From Bacteroides uniformis (lineage in GTDB: Bacteria > Bacteroidota > Bacteroidia > Bacteroidales > Bacteroidaceae): DNA of 64,000 nt. The position numbers and the translations under genes were made by a program. Under the pieces are notes generated by a model that was not told the origin of the DNA, searched no databases, and saw only the letters and a list, made by a program, of their open reading frames with translations. The stretch spans positions 1,811,501 to 1,875,500 of the forward strand of contig NZ_CP102263.1 of NCBI RefSeq assembly GCF_025147485.1. Direction: 5' to 3'. Below are positions 27,593-36,406 of this stretch, piece after piece; positions within the stretch are counted from its first letter, which is position 1, and each line of letters starts with the position of its first letter.

Positions 27593-27840
27593 TTAAAGAT
27601 TTCTGCGTACAAAATGTCCGTCAATCCAAATGGTGGCATGGTGTCCTTTGAATTTCAGTAATACATAATTGGGAGCTGCCGGGCCTTTATCTCCACCTTA
27701 CCGGTGAGCACTACGCTGTTTCCTTCTTCCTGAAAGCACAAACCTGCTTTCGGATTGGCTGCACCTTTGTTTTAAGACTGTCTTTGCCGGTTGCCAACCA
27801 TACGGTGGTGGCCCCTTCCGACTTGATATTGCTCATTGGA
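27593..27840 (-). pseudogene. Decayed pyridoxamine 5'-phosphate oxidase-like (PPOX/FMN-binding) gene
   Basis: Reading the minus strand in shifting frames gives ATTVWLATGKDSLKT, then NPKAGLCFQEEGNSVVLTGK, then APNYVLLKFKGHHATIWIDG. This is the order seen in small flavin-binding PPOX proteins. At least two frameshifts and a missing central segment break it, and the N-terminus is lost. No intact frame remains. Confidence 0.7.
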
Positions 27841-27987
27841 ACGGGGCTGGGATGATATTCTTTATAGGTTGTAAAGATACAGATAAACTGATAGGGAAAT
27901 CCCTATGTATAAATAGAGAGAATCACGGAAAAGGAGGTTTTTATCATACTACATTTGCTGTATGGATAAATACTAAAACTTTCTATT

Positions 27988-28437
27988 ATGAAAAAGATGT
28001 CAGTTGTTTTAGGCTTGTTACTCGCTGTCTTGGTGATGGGCTGTGGCATTTATGAAAGCTACGGGTTTGATTATAAGCAGTTGAGCAGCATTGAACGTGG
28101 TATGAGCTTTAAAGAGGTGTGTACCATTTTAGGAGAGCCTGCATTTAGAGATTTGAATAAGGAGGGAGAGGCTTGGACATTCCGCGCTTATACTCCTGCG
28201 GGGTGGTCGGCTGTCAAGGTGTGGTTCAAAGACGGAAAAGTGGACGAAATGAAGAGCTATCTGGAGGATACTTATCCGGTTACCACTTCGCGGGACAAGA
28301 GTTTCATGAATGAGAAAAAAGAATCTTCCGACAAGAGTAGCGAAACAAAGGTAATAGTTTCGCCGGAAGGGAAACATTACATCAAAATGGGCTCGGTAGT
28401 AGTCACTCCCGAAGGCAAGCATATAATAGTACCTTGA
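27988..28437 (+). CDS. Small lipoprotein, SmpA/OmlA-like fold
   Basis: 149 residues. Lipoprotein signal with lipobox VMGC (Cys19). Residues ~30-75 (IERGMSFKEVCTILGEPAF...AWTFRAY...VWFKDGKVDEM) match the BamE/SmpA small domain pattern. The tail has a duplicated motif, VSPEGKHYIKMGSVVVTPEG. Probably anchored in the outer membrane or facing the periplasm; role unknown. Confidence 0.75.
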   Translation: MKKMSVVLGLLLAVLVMGCGIYESYGFDYKQLSSIERGMSFKEVCTILGEPAFRDLNKEGEAWTFRAYTPAGWSAVKVWFKDGKVDEMKSYLEDTYPVTTSRDKSFMNEKKESSDKSSETKVIVSPEGKHYIKMGSVVVTPEGKHIIVP

Positions 28438-28671
28438 TTATACCAACATAATCGTTTCCGGATATAGTATAATGTGAATATACCTTTCTATAAAGTGTTG
28501 ATATTTATAAAGTTCTATATTTTTTGCAGATTTTAGGTATATGTAGTTCAAAGAATGTTATCTGAAATGAAAAGAATGGGCAATGTTTGTCATTGCTCTG
28601 TCTTTATCTTATATTTGAGTAGATAATATAGGATATCATTTTAAGAAAGGAACTAATAATAAGATAATAAT

Positions 28672-28881
28672 ATGAAGAGTATTGAGAAGGCGACCAATAA
28701 TATGAAAATGGTATATTCCATTTTGTGCAATCTTAAGAAGTGTACAATCTTTGAATTGCAGAAACTGACGAAGTTCAGGGATGTGGATTTGTGTTTGGCC
28801 TTGGGGTATCTGCTGCAGAATAACCAGATTTATCAGAAGCGTATTGATAACATGGTTTACTATGGAGTCATCGCAAAATGA
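28672..28881 (+). CDS. Small winged-helix protein (69 aa)
   Basis: MKSIEKATNNMKMVYSIL, then helix-turn-helix-like FELQKLTKFRDVDLCLALGYLLQ and a wing (IDNMVYYGV). This resembles the short DUF2582-type winged-helix proteins common in Bacteroides. A TATATTTG -7 element lies near 28610, ~60 bp upstream. Function unknown; DNA binding is inferred. Confidence 0.75.
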   Translation: MKSIEKATNNMKMVYSILCNLKKCTIFELQKLTKFRDVDLCLALGYLLQNNQIYQKRIDNMVYYGVIAK

Positions 28882-28910
28882 AAAGAGATACAATAGGTTT
28901 ACCACACATT

Positions 28911-29014
28911 TTGCTTACATGCTTGCATGGTGCTTTCTAATTGTTTGTTATACCGCATTTTACAGTATGTAAGCAGATGCCATGCAAGTATGTAGGCAAA
29001 CTTTGCTTGCATGC
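28911..29014. repeat. Inverted repeats around TGCTTGCATG, possible terminator
   Basis: 28911-28930 is complementary to 28980-28999 with two mismatches. A second pairing, CATGCAAG (28981-28988) with CTTGCATG (29007-29014), is followed by a T-run and could terminate transcription from the winged-helix gene. No gene is visible between 28882 and 29363. Confidence 0.6.
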
Positions 29015-29100
29015 TGTTTTTTCTTGTGCAAATGGCTGGTCTTCTTTCCGCAAAGAACAGCTCTTTCTCCTACTAAAAGCTTATTAATGACTATTGTGCA

Positions 29101-29174
29101 CGGTTGTGATGCAGTTTCTTCACTATTGTGGTACGGCTTCTTCATGCTTGTGGAGAAGTCGTACCACAATAGTG
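29101..29174. repeat. 22-bp-period repeat with a long hairpin
   Basis: Blocks 29101-29122 and 29123-29144 share about 15 of 22 bases (TTGTG core, TTCTTCA end), and a third block begins TGCTTGTGG. Within it, arms 29121-29141 and 29154-29174 pair with a single mismatch over 21 bp. Confidence 0.6.
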
Positions 29175-29363
29175 CGCATGCCTAACTATCATTTATTCAG
29201 TGTATTGACAGCCTATGTTAGAGCAATGAAAGACTGATAGACTGTCTTTCATTGGCTGTGTGTCTACCTTCAAAAGAGTGATATGGTAGTGGATAATGTT
29301 CATGTTTTGCTGCTTTTTCAGTGAAAGAAATCATGAATATTTGGATACTTGAAAAAGAAGTCC

Positions 29364-29478
29364 CACCTTTGCACGCGAATTAGAAAACCAAAAGAGTTTT
29401 GTAATCCTCATCGGAGGGCTGTAAAAATGCCGGATAAGATGACTGGGTAAAACCAATCATTTTATCCGGCATTTTTTT
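29364..29478 (+). ncRNA. Leader RNA or small RNA with strong terminator upstream of the MATE gene
   Basis: A promoter-like TTTG (29340) and CACCTTTG (29364-29371) are spaced 20 bp. The ~100-nt transcript would contain two small hairpins (CCTC-ATCG-GGAGG at about 29406), then a stem GCCGGATAA/TTATCCGGC followed by seven T (29423-29478), a strong intrinsic terminator. It ends 39 bp before the MATE start codon, so it may be a conditional terminator controlling the exporter. No known riboswitch class is recognised. Confidence 0.5.
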
Positions 29479-29517
29479 GCTTTTGGGCAAGACAATAACC
29501 TATAAATATAGTTGAAC

Positions 29518-30894
29518 ATGAAAAGAGATGCAATTGATTTGAGTACACTGAATGTGTTTACATTGTTTCGGAAATATTTTGTTCCTACGTTGCTGGGTAT
29601 GCTCAGTATGTCGGCCGTAACAGCGATTGATGGGATATTTGTCGGGCATGGAGTAGGTAGCGACGGGATTGCGGCCGTAAATATCTGTGTCCCTTTACTG
29701 ATGCTTTTTACGGGAATCGGGCTTATGGTTGGTGCCGGGTGTTCTGTGGTCGCTTCTATCCAATTGTCGAGAGGCAAAAGCAAGTCTGCTCGGTTGAATG
29801 TGACACAAGCATTACTGTTTGTAACGATTGTAGCTTTGATACCCTCTGTTTTGATGATGGCTTTTCCGGCAGAAACAGCCCGGATGCTCGGCTCTTCCGA
29901 ACATCTGTTGCCTATGGTGACGGATTATCTGCTGTGGTTTGTTCCGTCATGGGTCTTTCAGATATGGATAACGGTGTCGCTGTTTGTCATCCGCCTGGAC
30001 GGTTCTCCAAAGCTGGCTATGTTGTGCAGCCTGATTACGGCTGTAATCAATGTGGTGCTCGACTGGCTGTTTATCTTTCCTTTTGGCTGGGGGGTCATGG
30101 GAGCGGCATTTGCCACTTCCATCAGCATCATGGTTGGCGGACTGGTGGCGATGGTCTATCTACTGTTTTATGCTCGGCATTTGCGCTTACAACCACTCAA
30201 ATGGAGTGTCAAGAGCCTGCGGCTTTCCGTGCGGAATATTGGTTACCAGTGGCGTATCGGTTCTTCTGCCTTATTGGGAGAGGCAACGCTTGCTGTGCTT
30301 ATGTTCGTCGGGAACCAGGTATTTATGTCCTATCTGGGGGACGATGGCGTAGGGGCATTCGGTATAGCGTGCTATTATATTCCTTTTGTTTTCATGGTAG
30401 GTAATGCTATTGCACAATCTGCCCAGCCTATTATCAGCTATAATTTCGGACTGGGCTACAAGGAAAGAGTGATGACGGCGGAACGTATTGCGTTGCTGAC
30501 GGCTGTGGTTTGCGGTGTGGTTGCAACGGTGGCATTCACTGTTTATCCTTATCTGCTGGTTGGCCTTTTCATCAGTCTTGACAGTGAAGCGGCGAAGATA
30601 GCGATACACGGTTTCCCCTATTTTGCAAGCGGCTTTGTCTTTTTCATTGTGAATATTGCTGTGGTAGGTTATTTTCAGAGTGTTGAAAGAATAAAGCCAG
30701 CTACGATTTTTGCTTTGTTGCGTGGCTTTGTTTTCCTTATTCCGAGTTTTATTTTGTTGCCGAAGTTCTTGGGTGTGTCGGGAATCTGGTTGGCAATGCC
30801 ACTCTCGGAGGCTTTGACAATCATTGTGATTCTGCTTTTTGTTCTGAAGCATCGGTATGCTTATAAAGTTTCCAGCCAACTCATTACGTCGTAG
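29518..30894 (+). CDS. MATE-family multidrug efflux transporter
   Basis: 458 residues from the ATG at 29518. Twelve transmembrane helices in two MatE repeats (MSAVTAIDGIFVGHGVG near the N-terminus; GVGAFGIACYYIPFVFMVGNAIAQSAQP at the start of the second half). Proton- or sodium-driven export of drugs or metabolites; substrate unknown. The terminator-bearing leader upstream suggests regulated read-through. No obvious regulator is adjacent except the AraC-type gene downstream on the same strand. Confidence 0.9.
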   Translation: MKRDAIDLSTLNVFTLFRKYFVPTLLGMLSMSAVTAIDGIFVGHGVGSDGIAAVNICVPLLMLFTGIGLMVGAGCSVVASIQLSRGKSKSARLNVTQALLFVTIVALIPSVLMMAFPAETARMLGSSEHLLPMVTDYLLWFVPSWVFQIWITVSLFVIRLDGSPKLAMLCSLITAVINVVLDWLFIFPFGWGVMGAAFATSISIMVGGLVAMVYLLFYARHLRLQPLKWSVKSLRLSVRNIGYQWRIGSSALLGEATLAVLMFVGNQVFMSYLGDDGVGAFGIACYYIPFVFMVGNAIAQSAQPIISYNFGLGYKERVMTAERIALLTAVVCGVVATVAFTVYPYLLVGLFISLDSEAAKIAIHGFPYFASGFVFFIVNIAVVGYFQSVERIKPATIFALLRGFVFLIPSFILLPKFLGVSGIWLAMPLSEALTIIVILLFVLKHRYAYKVSSQLITS

Positions 30895-31033
30895 ATGTCT
30901 TTAAAAAAACGAGGTTGTGCCAACGTTTTGACATAACCTCCTAAAACCGTAACCTAAGATTTCTAAAATTGGCGAGATTGGACAATCATACATTTGTATG
31001 AACTCTATATATTTGCAAATTATATCGTTATAG

Positions 31034-31873
31034 ATGAAAAGTAGCACTGAAAATATATACAAACAGAAAGTCAATCAAGTAATTGATTACATAAATTTTA
31101 ATCTGCATCAGCCATTGCAATTGAATGTAATAGCCGACATAGTAAATATGTCTCAACGGCAATTGCTCCGTATGATGAGTTCTGCTTTGGATGAACCATT
31201 ATACTCTTATGTGGCGAGGCAACGAGTAGAACGAGCTGTACTATATATGCAAACTGAAGACATGAGTTTACAGAATTTGGCTGGGTTAGTCGGCTACGAT
31301 AATCCGCAATCGTTCTCCAAAGCATTTAAGAAACAATTTGGTATCTCTCCCAAAACATATATCAGCAGATTAAGGATGCGATTAAAAGAGTGCGAACATG
31401 ATGGAAAGGAGTGCGAATTGCATTCTGAAGTCTACAATTTCGAGGGATTAAATTTAGTATATATCCGTATATGGGGTAAGTACGGAGAGGAAGAACCTTA
31501 TGAAACAGTATGGAGTAAATTGATACATTTCTTAAAGAGCAATGACTTACTTCTGCCCGATACACGTTTTATTGGGTTAAGTTTTGACGACCCTAATGTG
31601 ACAAACCCTAATCAATGTCGTTTCTATGCTTGTGCATCGGTACAAAAGGAAATTATGCCTACTTGTGAATTTGGTACAATCCGGCTACCACAAGGTAAAT
31701 ATGCGGTCTATACGTTGCAGGGGTATTATACAGATTTGCAGGACTGGTATAACATCATTAACGTAAGCCAAGAATATTCACTTCGTCATGGGATGTCTTT
31801 TGAGGAGTATATCAATTATTCAAAAGAAAATAAAAAAGAGAGTATCACAAAAATCTACATACCGATAAAATAA
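31034..31873 (+). CDS. AraC-family regulator with GyrI-like effector domain
   Basis: 279 residues. The AraC double helix-turn-helix is at the N-terminus (residues 10-110: VIDYINFNLHQPLQLNVIAD..., then NPQSFSKAFKKQFGISPKTY). A GyrI-like small-molecule-binding domain occupies residues 125-279. This domain order is that of Rob/SoxS-type multidrug-responsive regulators. Lower GC than the surrounding genes. 8 bp upstream of the acetyltransferase gene, so likely co-transcribed. Confidence 0.85.
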   Translation: MKSSTENIYKQKVNQVIDYINFNLHQPLQLNVIADIVNMSQRQLLRMMSSALDEPLYSYVARQRVERAVLYMQTEDMSLQNLAGLVGYDNPQSFSKAFKKQFGISPKTYISRLRMRLKECEHDGKECELHSEVYNFEGLNLVYIRIWGKYGEEEPYETVWSKLIHFLKSNDLLLPDTRFIGLSFDDPNVTNPNQCRFYACASVQKEIMPTCEFGTIRLPQGKYAVYTLQGYYTDLQDWYNIINVSQEYSLRHGMSFEEYINYSKENKKESITKIYIPIK

Positions 31874-31881
31874 ATAAAAGC

Positions 31882-32655
31882 ATGGAAAATAGTTTACCTA
31901 AATATATAACTCTAACAGAGGATAATATAGATAAAGAACATATCTGCTGCGCATTCTCTGACAAAAAATGCTTGGAAGGATATGAGTCCAAAAAGGAATG
32001 GCTAAAAAAGGAATTTGCTAATGGCTATGTTTTTAGGCGGCTTGATGCACGAGCCAAAGTTTTTATAGAATATGTTCCTGCTGAATATGCGTGGCTTCCG
32101 GTTACTGCCCCTAATTATTTAATGATTAATTGTTTTTGGGTTTCAGGGCAGTATAAAGGTCAAGGGCATGGATATAATTTGCTCCAATTTGTGATTGAAG
32201 ATGCAAAAAAGCAACAAAAAAATGGATTGGTTACTGTTGTAGGTACAAAAAAGAACCATTTTATGAGTGATACGAAATGGTTGCTGCAACATGGCTTTAA
32301 GGAAATAGAAAAACTTCCAAATGGATTTTCATTGTTGGTAATGAGTTTTCATGAGAATAGTGCAGTTCCATATTTTAATGATTGCGTCAAAAGTGGAGAA
32401 TGCCCCGACAAACTGGGAATAGTGGCTTATTATTCTAATCGTTGCCCATATACGGATTATTATGTAAATGGAGTGTTGCGTGTTCTTGCGCAAGAAATAA
32501 ATATTCCTTTGAAAGTAATTAAATTGGAAACGAGAGAGCAAGCACAAAACTCTCCTACACCAGCTACTATATTTTCTCTTTTTTACAATGGGAAGTTTGT
32601 AACTACGGATTTAAGTATTTGTACTGAGTCTAAATTTACAAAACTATTAAAGTAG
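31882..32655 (+). CDS. GNAT acetyltransferase with YoaP-like C-terminal domain
   Basis: 257 residues. N-terminal GNAT fold with acetyl-CoA loop CFWVSGQYKGQGHGYNLL (about residues 84-101). C-terminal YoaP-like, thioredoxin-like segment with YYSNRCPYTDYYV. The family is often paired with AraC/GyrI regulators, as here. Substrate unknown. Followed 4 bp later by the broken rteC gene. Confidence 0.8.
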   Translation: MENSLPKYITLTEDNIDKEHICCAFSDKKCLEGYESKKEWLKKEFANGYVFRRLDARAKVFIEYVPAEYAWLPVTAPNYLMINCFWVSGQYKGQGHGYNLLQFVIEDAKKQQKNGLVTVVGTKKNHFMSDTKWLLQHGFKEIEKLPNGFSLLVMSFHENSAVPYFNDCVKSGECPDKLGIVAYYSNRCPYTDYYVNGVLRVLAQEINIPLKVIKLETREQAQNSPTPATIFSLFYNGKFVTTDLSICTESKFTKLLK

Positions 32656-32659
32656 TAAA

Positions 32660-33250
32660 ATGAAAGAACTGGTTAATAACATGTTAGCTGAAATAGAGGT
32701 CAATATATCTGAAATCGACCTCTACGGTTATGATATTGTTGAAACTTTTCTTTCAATAGTGCGTCGTTTGCAAGCGGTTCTCAATGATTTAAAAACAAAA
32801 CTGCAAATTCATTCCTTCTATAAGATTTATCGGATAGAAACACAATGCCCCGATGGTAGTAATGATGTAATCAGAAACTATATTAAGTAAAGAACTGGAT
32901 AACCTGACCTGCTTCTTTAACCGTAATCTGGACTTTTACCAATATTATCGTTTTCATTCGACCTTGTATGATGAATATTATGTTGTTCGTGGAAAGTTTG
33001 ATTTACGCCTATGTACCGATAGCGCACAATTCGATAAAGACCTGAATTTCTCAACCTTGTTTCTTCGGGTGGCATTAACAATGGCAACGTGGGAATAAAA
33101 GAAATGATGAATTTTCTCAGTACGGTGCTCTAAATGGAGTTAGGCGATTATTATGCCGCTTATATTGCCATGAAAGAACGGAAGAAGGATTGGACGGCAT
33201 ATCTTAGCCGTTTGCAAGACAGCTTAGTCAAACGAATGGACGAAGGATAG
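32660..33250 (+). pseudogene. rteC: Frameshifted rteC-like gene (conjugative-element regulator)
   Basis: The first 76 residues (MKELVNNMLAEIEVN...) run into TAA at 32888. One base out of frame the homology resumes: KELDNLTCFFNRNLDFYQYY, then RGKFDLRLCTDSAQFDKDLN. A further shift gives IKEMMNFL, then KERKKDWTAYLSRLQDSLV to TAG 33250. This is the RteC protein of CTnDOT-type elements, which activates excision functions. At least two frameshifts and an internal stop make it non-functional. Confidence 0.8.
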
Positions 33251-33316
33251 TAAATGACAAACTTCTGTTTTTCTTTTCGCCAGTATTATATTGCTTCAAT
33301 ATTATAAATCAACCAT

Positions 33317-33559
33317 TTAGTCTTGTTGGGGTACCGTGCTGTGGATGCTTTCCAGCATAGAATTGATATGTACGGCTTCTGCGGTTCTGCCGGAAGCCTT
33401 GCCTAACTTCACGCTCCAGTGAGCCGGATTTATTTCCAGTTTGGTGTTGAACTGGGCTACAACTTGGTCGATAGTGATACGTGCGATAATCGGTGCGTTG
33501 CCGTTCTTCTTTACTGCATTTCGTTTGACGAAATAGAGTAGCTTGAAAGTACTTCTCAT
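33317..33559 (-). pseudogene. Truncated tyrosine integrase (N-terminal arm-binding domain only)
   Basis: 80 residues, starting MRSTFKLLYFVKRNAVKKNG; contains RITIDQVVAQFNTKLEI and HWSVKLGKASGRTAEAVHIN. This is the arm-DNA-binding domain of Bacteroides integrases. The core-binding and catalytic domains are missing. Together with the rteC remnant it marks a decayed integrated element beside tRNA-Lys. Confidence 0.75.
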
Positions 33560-33762
33560 AATCTCTTTTTTAGTTACAAAATTAAATTGATGAACTGAAA
33601 ATGAGATATTTGCAGTACGGACAAATCAAGACAACAAACCGACAATTTCAGACATTCCGTGACCTAAAATCCGAAAGGTCGGACAGGTCACGAATTGGTC
33701 ACGAAAGTATGTCTTTTTGTGACCATTTCGTGTCTTAGGTCACGGACTTTATACAAAGAAAA

Positions 33763-33794
33763 AACTCCTGCAATACCTTGATATTGTAGGAGTT
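33763..33794 (-). terminator. Terminator downstream of tRNA-Lys
   Basis: Arms 33763-33775 and 33782-33794 pair with one mismatch (AACTCCTGCAATA / TATTGTAGGAGTT). The minus strand ends in a TTTTTTC run, as expected for a terminator of the tRNA transcript. Confidence 0.7.
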
Positions 33795-33826
33795 GTCTTT
33801 TCTTTGTCTGGTTTTGTCCAGCTTCT

Positions 33827-33902
33827 TGGTGATCCGCCTGGGGCTCGAACCCAGGACCCCAACATTAAAAGTGTTGTGCTCTACCTGCTGAGCTAGCGAA
33901 TC
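33827..33902 (-). tRNA. tRNA-Lys (anticodon TTT), CCA encoded
   Basis: Cloverleaf on the minus strand: acceptor stem GATTCGC/GCGGATC, D-arm GCTCAGCAGGTAGAGC, anticodon loop CTTTTAA, T-arm CTGGGTTCGAGCCCCAG, discriminator A and encoded CCA (33827-33829). tRNA genes are common integration sites, consistent with the integrase remnant ~270 bp away. Confidence 0.95.
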
Positions 33903-33996
33903 AGACCTTATTGCTGTTAAGCGGGTGCAAAGATAGGCACTTTTGTTTAAAAAACAAATGGATTAAGGGAAAAAGTTTTGAGAACGACTTCTGCTT

Positions 33997-35112
33997 TTAC
34001 TCTTCTTGTTGATTATCAGTCTGTTCAAACTTGTGAATTTTTTCTCTGTTTATGATGAAACGTTGATAGTAGGAGAGCATAAGGGTGGTAAGCGGAAGTG
34101 CTATAATCATACCCAGCATCCCCATCAATGACCCCCAAATCGATAAAGACAGTAAGATGATGGCAGGATTCAGGCCCGTAATCTTCCCCATGACACGCGG
34201 TACGATGAATCCGTCTTGAATGGCTTGTACTATGATGAATACCGCAAGGGCCGATGCAATGATAATCCAGAAGTTTCCTCCCGTATCCGCTGCTTTCAGT
34301 ATGGCCAGCACGATGGTAGGTATAAAGCCGATAATCTGCAAATAAGGTACTAGGTTTAAAGCGCCGATGAACAAGCCGAGTCCAATGGCCAGTGGGAAAT
34401 CAATAATCAGAAAGCCTATACTGAACAGAATACCGACACACAATGCCACGAATGCTTGTCCGCGGAAGTATCTGTTCATGCCGTCTTTCACATCGTTCAT
34501 TACATTGATTACGAAGGGCCGGTATTTCTGTGGTACCAGGTGGGTCCACCCTTCGGAAATGCTTTCGTAATCCAGCAATATGAAAACTATATAGAGAAGA
34601 ATGAGGAAGAAAGTGAAGAAACTGAACAGCAGATTGACGGATTCTGACAACAAGGACCAGAGCCGGGGAACGGTTTCCTTGATGGCGTTCAGCATATTCT
34701 CTTCCTTGAACAATTGGGTGACAAACTGGGTGTCTATGTTCTCACGAAGGAATTCAGAGAGTGTTTTGGGCACATTGCCGTCGTGGGTTCCGTTGGAAAA
34801 GTAGTCTATTACCAAATCTTTTACCCTGACGAATTCGTCCATCATGGGAGGCACAAGCAGATAGAAGGCGGTTCCTCCTACAATCAGAATACTGAATAAG
34901 GCGCAGAAGATGGATATGACCCGGTTCTTGAGCCTTAATCTGTACTGGAAGAAGGTGACCAGGGGGTATATCAGATAGGCAATGAGCCATGCGATGAAGA
35001 ATGGCAGCAATACGCCGCTTAGACGCTTGAAGAGCATAAGGATGCCGATAATAATGACACCGAGTATGACACCGCGGATAAAACTGTCGAATGTAATCTT
35101 TTTGCGTTCCAT
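33997..35112 (-). CDS. AI-2E family transporter (permease)
   Basis: 371 residues from the ATG at 35112 (MERKKITFDSFIRGVIL); the open frame continues upstream into the tdk gene in another frame. Around eight helices with the family motifs FRGQAFVALCVGILFSIGF, then GALNLVPYLQIIGFIP and GSLMGMLGMIIALP. Members transport small molecules or ions; the AI-2 name is historical and the substrate here is unknown. It starts 22 bp after the tdk stop, suggesting co-transcription. Confidence 0.9.
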   Translation of the reverse strand: MERKKITFDSFIRGVILGVIIIGILMLFKRLSGVLLPFFIAWLIAYLIYPLVTFFQYRLRLKNRVISIFCALFSILIVGGTAFYLLVPPMMDEFVRVKDLVIDYFSNGTHDGNVPKTLSEFLRENIDTQFVTQLFKEENMLNAIKETVPRLWSLLSESVNLLFSFFTFFLILLYIVFILLDYESISEGWTHLVPQKYRPFVINVMNDVKDGMNRYFRGQAFVALCVGILFSIGFLIIDFPLAIGLGLFIGALNLVPYLQIIGFIPTIVLAILKAADTGGNFWIIIASALAVFIIVQAIQDGFIVPRVMGKITGLNPAIILLSLSIWGSLMGMLGMIIALPLTTLMLSYYQRFIINREKIHKFEQTDNQQEE

Positions 35113-35134
35113 AATGCTCTGTTTTTTGTATTCG

Positions 35135-35740
35135 TTAATGACCGCTTTCCTTTTGGTCGGCTTGGATGGCTTGCTGATAGCACTCTCGGCATAGCGGTTC
35201 GTACTCTTCGGTTTCTCCCAGCAGTACTTGTTTGTCGTTCTTGACGGTACGGTGGGAGAACGAGGCAAGTTGACCACATTTCACACAGATGGCATGTACT
35301 TTGGAAACTTCGTCTGCAATGGCACACAGTCCCGGCATAGGGCCGAATGGAATACCGCGGAAGTCCATATCCAGTCCGGCTACAATGACGCGTATACCAT
35401 TGTTGGCAAGCTGGTTGCATACATCAATCAGGCCGCTGTCAAAGAACTGGGCTTCGTCAATGCCCACTACATCTATCTCTGAAGTGAACAGCAGAATACT
35501 GGCAGATGAATCGATGGGAGTGGAGGCTATGGAATGACTGTCATGCGATACTACATCGGCTTCGGAATAACGGGTGTCTATGGCAGGCTTGAATATCTCT
35601 ACGCGTTGTTTGGCAAACTTTGCCCGTTTCAGTCTCCTTATCAGCTCTTCGGTTTTGCCGGAGAACATGGAACCGCAAATGACCTCAATTCTTCCCCTGC
35701 GTTTGGTTTCCTGTATATGATCTTCTGAGAATAATACCAT
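35135..35740 (-). CDS. tdk: Thymidine kinase
   Basis: 201 residues from the ATG at 35740. P-loop GSMFSGKT, Walker B-like DEAQFF, and a structural zinc site with two C-x2-C pairs (CVKC and CREC). Phosphorylates thymidine in the salvage pathway. A TACTTTTG promoter element lies at 35765-35772. Confidence 0.96.
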   Translation of the reverse strand: MVLFSEDHIQETKRRGRIEVICGSMFSGKTEELIRRLKRAKFAKQRVEIFKPAIDTRYSEADVVSHDSHSIASTPIDSSASILLFTSEIDVVGIDEAQFFDSGLIDVCNQLANNGIRVIVAGLDMDFRGIPFGPMPGLCAIADEVSKVHAICVKCGQLASFSHRTVKNDKQVLLGETEEYEPLCRECYQQAIQADQKESGH

Positions 35741-35764
35741 GCTTTCGAGTGTTATATTTAAGCG

Positions 35765-35772
35765 CAAAAGTA
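35765..35772 (-). promoter_or_regulatory. -7 element for tdk
   Basis: Minus-strand TACTTTTG (TAnnTTTG), 25 bp upstream of the start codon. Confidence 0.6.
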
Positions 35773-35814
35773 ACACTTTTGTTTGCTTTCCGATATTTTT
35801 TCATTATTTATTTC

Positions 35815-35822
35815 TACATTTG
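35815..35822 (+). promoter_or_regulatory. -7 element for the gene at 35851
   Basis: TACATTTG (TAnnTTTG), 28 bp upstream of the ATG; divergent from the tdk promoter. Confidence 0.6.
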
Positions 35823-35850
35823 TAGCGTTAACACGGACTGTGTAAAGGAT

Positions 35851-36393
35851 ATGCAAACCCTATTAAACGACATAGAATTAGATATTCAGGAATTGAAATG
35901 TTTGATGCAGGCCATTTCAAGTGATGCCAATCCGACATTGAAGATTGTGGCAAAACGGAATATCCAGCAGATGAAGGCACGCTTGGAGGCGTTGCAAGAA
36001 CTGCTTGAGGAGGCGCCAACGGCTGTTGTGTCGCCCCTGGAGGAACCCCCTGCTGTTACTACTCCTTTGACCGAATCGGTTTCTCCGGTCGAATCGGTTA
36101 TTCCTGATACAGTGAAGATGGTATGTGAGGAACCGGAAACAGTTCCTATTTTGGCAGAACGCATCAAGCCTGCCAAGGATTTGAAACATGCCATCAGTCT
36201 GAACGATTCATTCCGTTTTGTCCGCGAACTGTTCGCAGGCGATGCTGCACGGATGAATGAAGTGGTACGACGTTTGGGTGAGGCCCCTTCTTTGGACAAG
36301 GCTATGGATATTTTCGTTTCGGAAGTGCAGCCGGATGAAGAGAATGAAGCCGCTGTCGATTTTATGGAACTCCTCAAAAAATATTTCAGCTAA
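35851..36393 (+). CDS. Conserved hypothetical protein, coiled-coil N-terminus
   Basis: 180 residues from MQTLLNDIELDIQ. Helical N-terminus (residues 1-50), a Pro/Thr/Val-rich linker (residues 52-100) and a compact C-terminal domain (DLKHAISLNDSFRFVRELF, then EAAVDFMELLKKYF). I recognise it only as a Bacteroidetes-type conserved protein placed next to rsmI. 13 bp upstream of rsmI, so probably co-transcribed. Confidence 0.8.
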   Translation: MQTLLNDIELDIQELKCLMQAISSDANPTLKIVAKRNIQQMKARLEALQELLEEAPTAVVSPLEEPPAVTTPLTESVSPVESVIPDTVKMVCEEPETVPILAERIKPAKDLKHAISLNDSFRFVRELFAGDAARMNEVVRRLGEAPSLDKAMDIFVSEVQPDEENEAAVDFMELLKKYFS

Positions 36394-36406
36394 ACAACCG
36401 ATAAGT

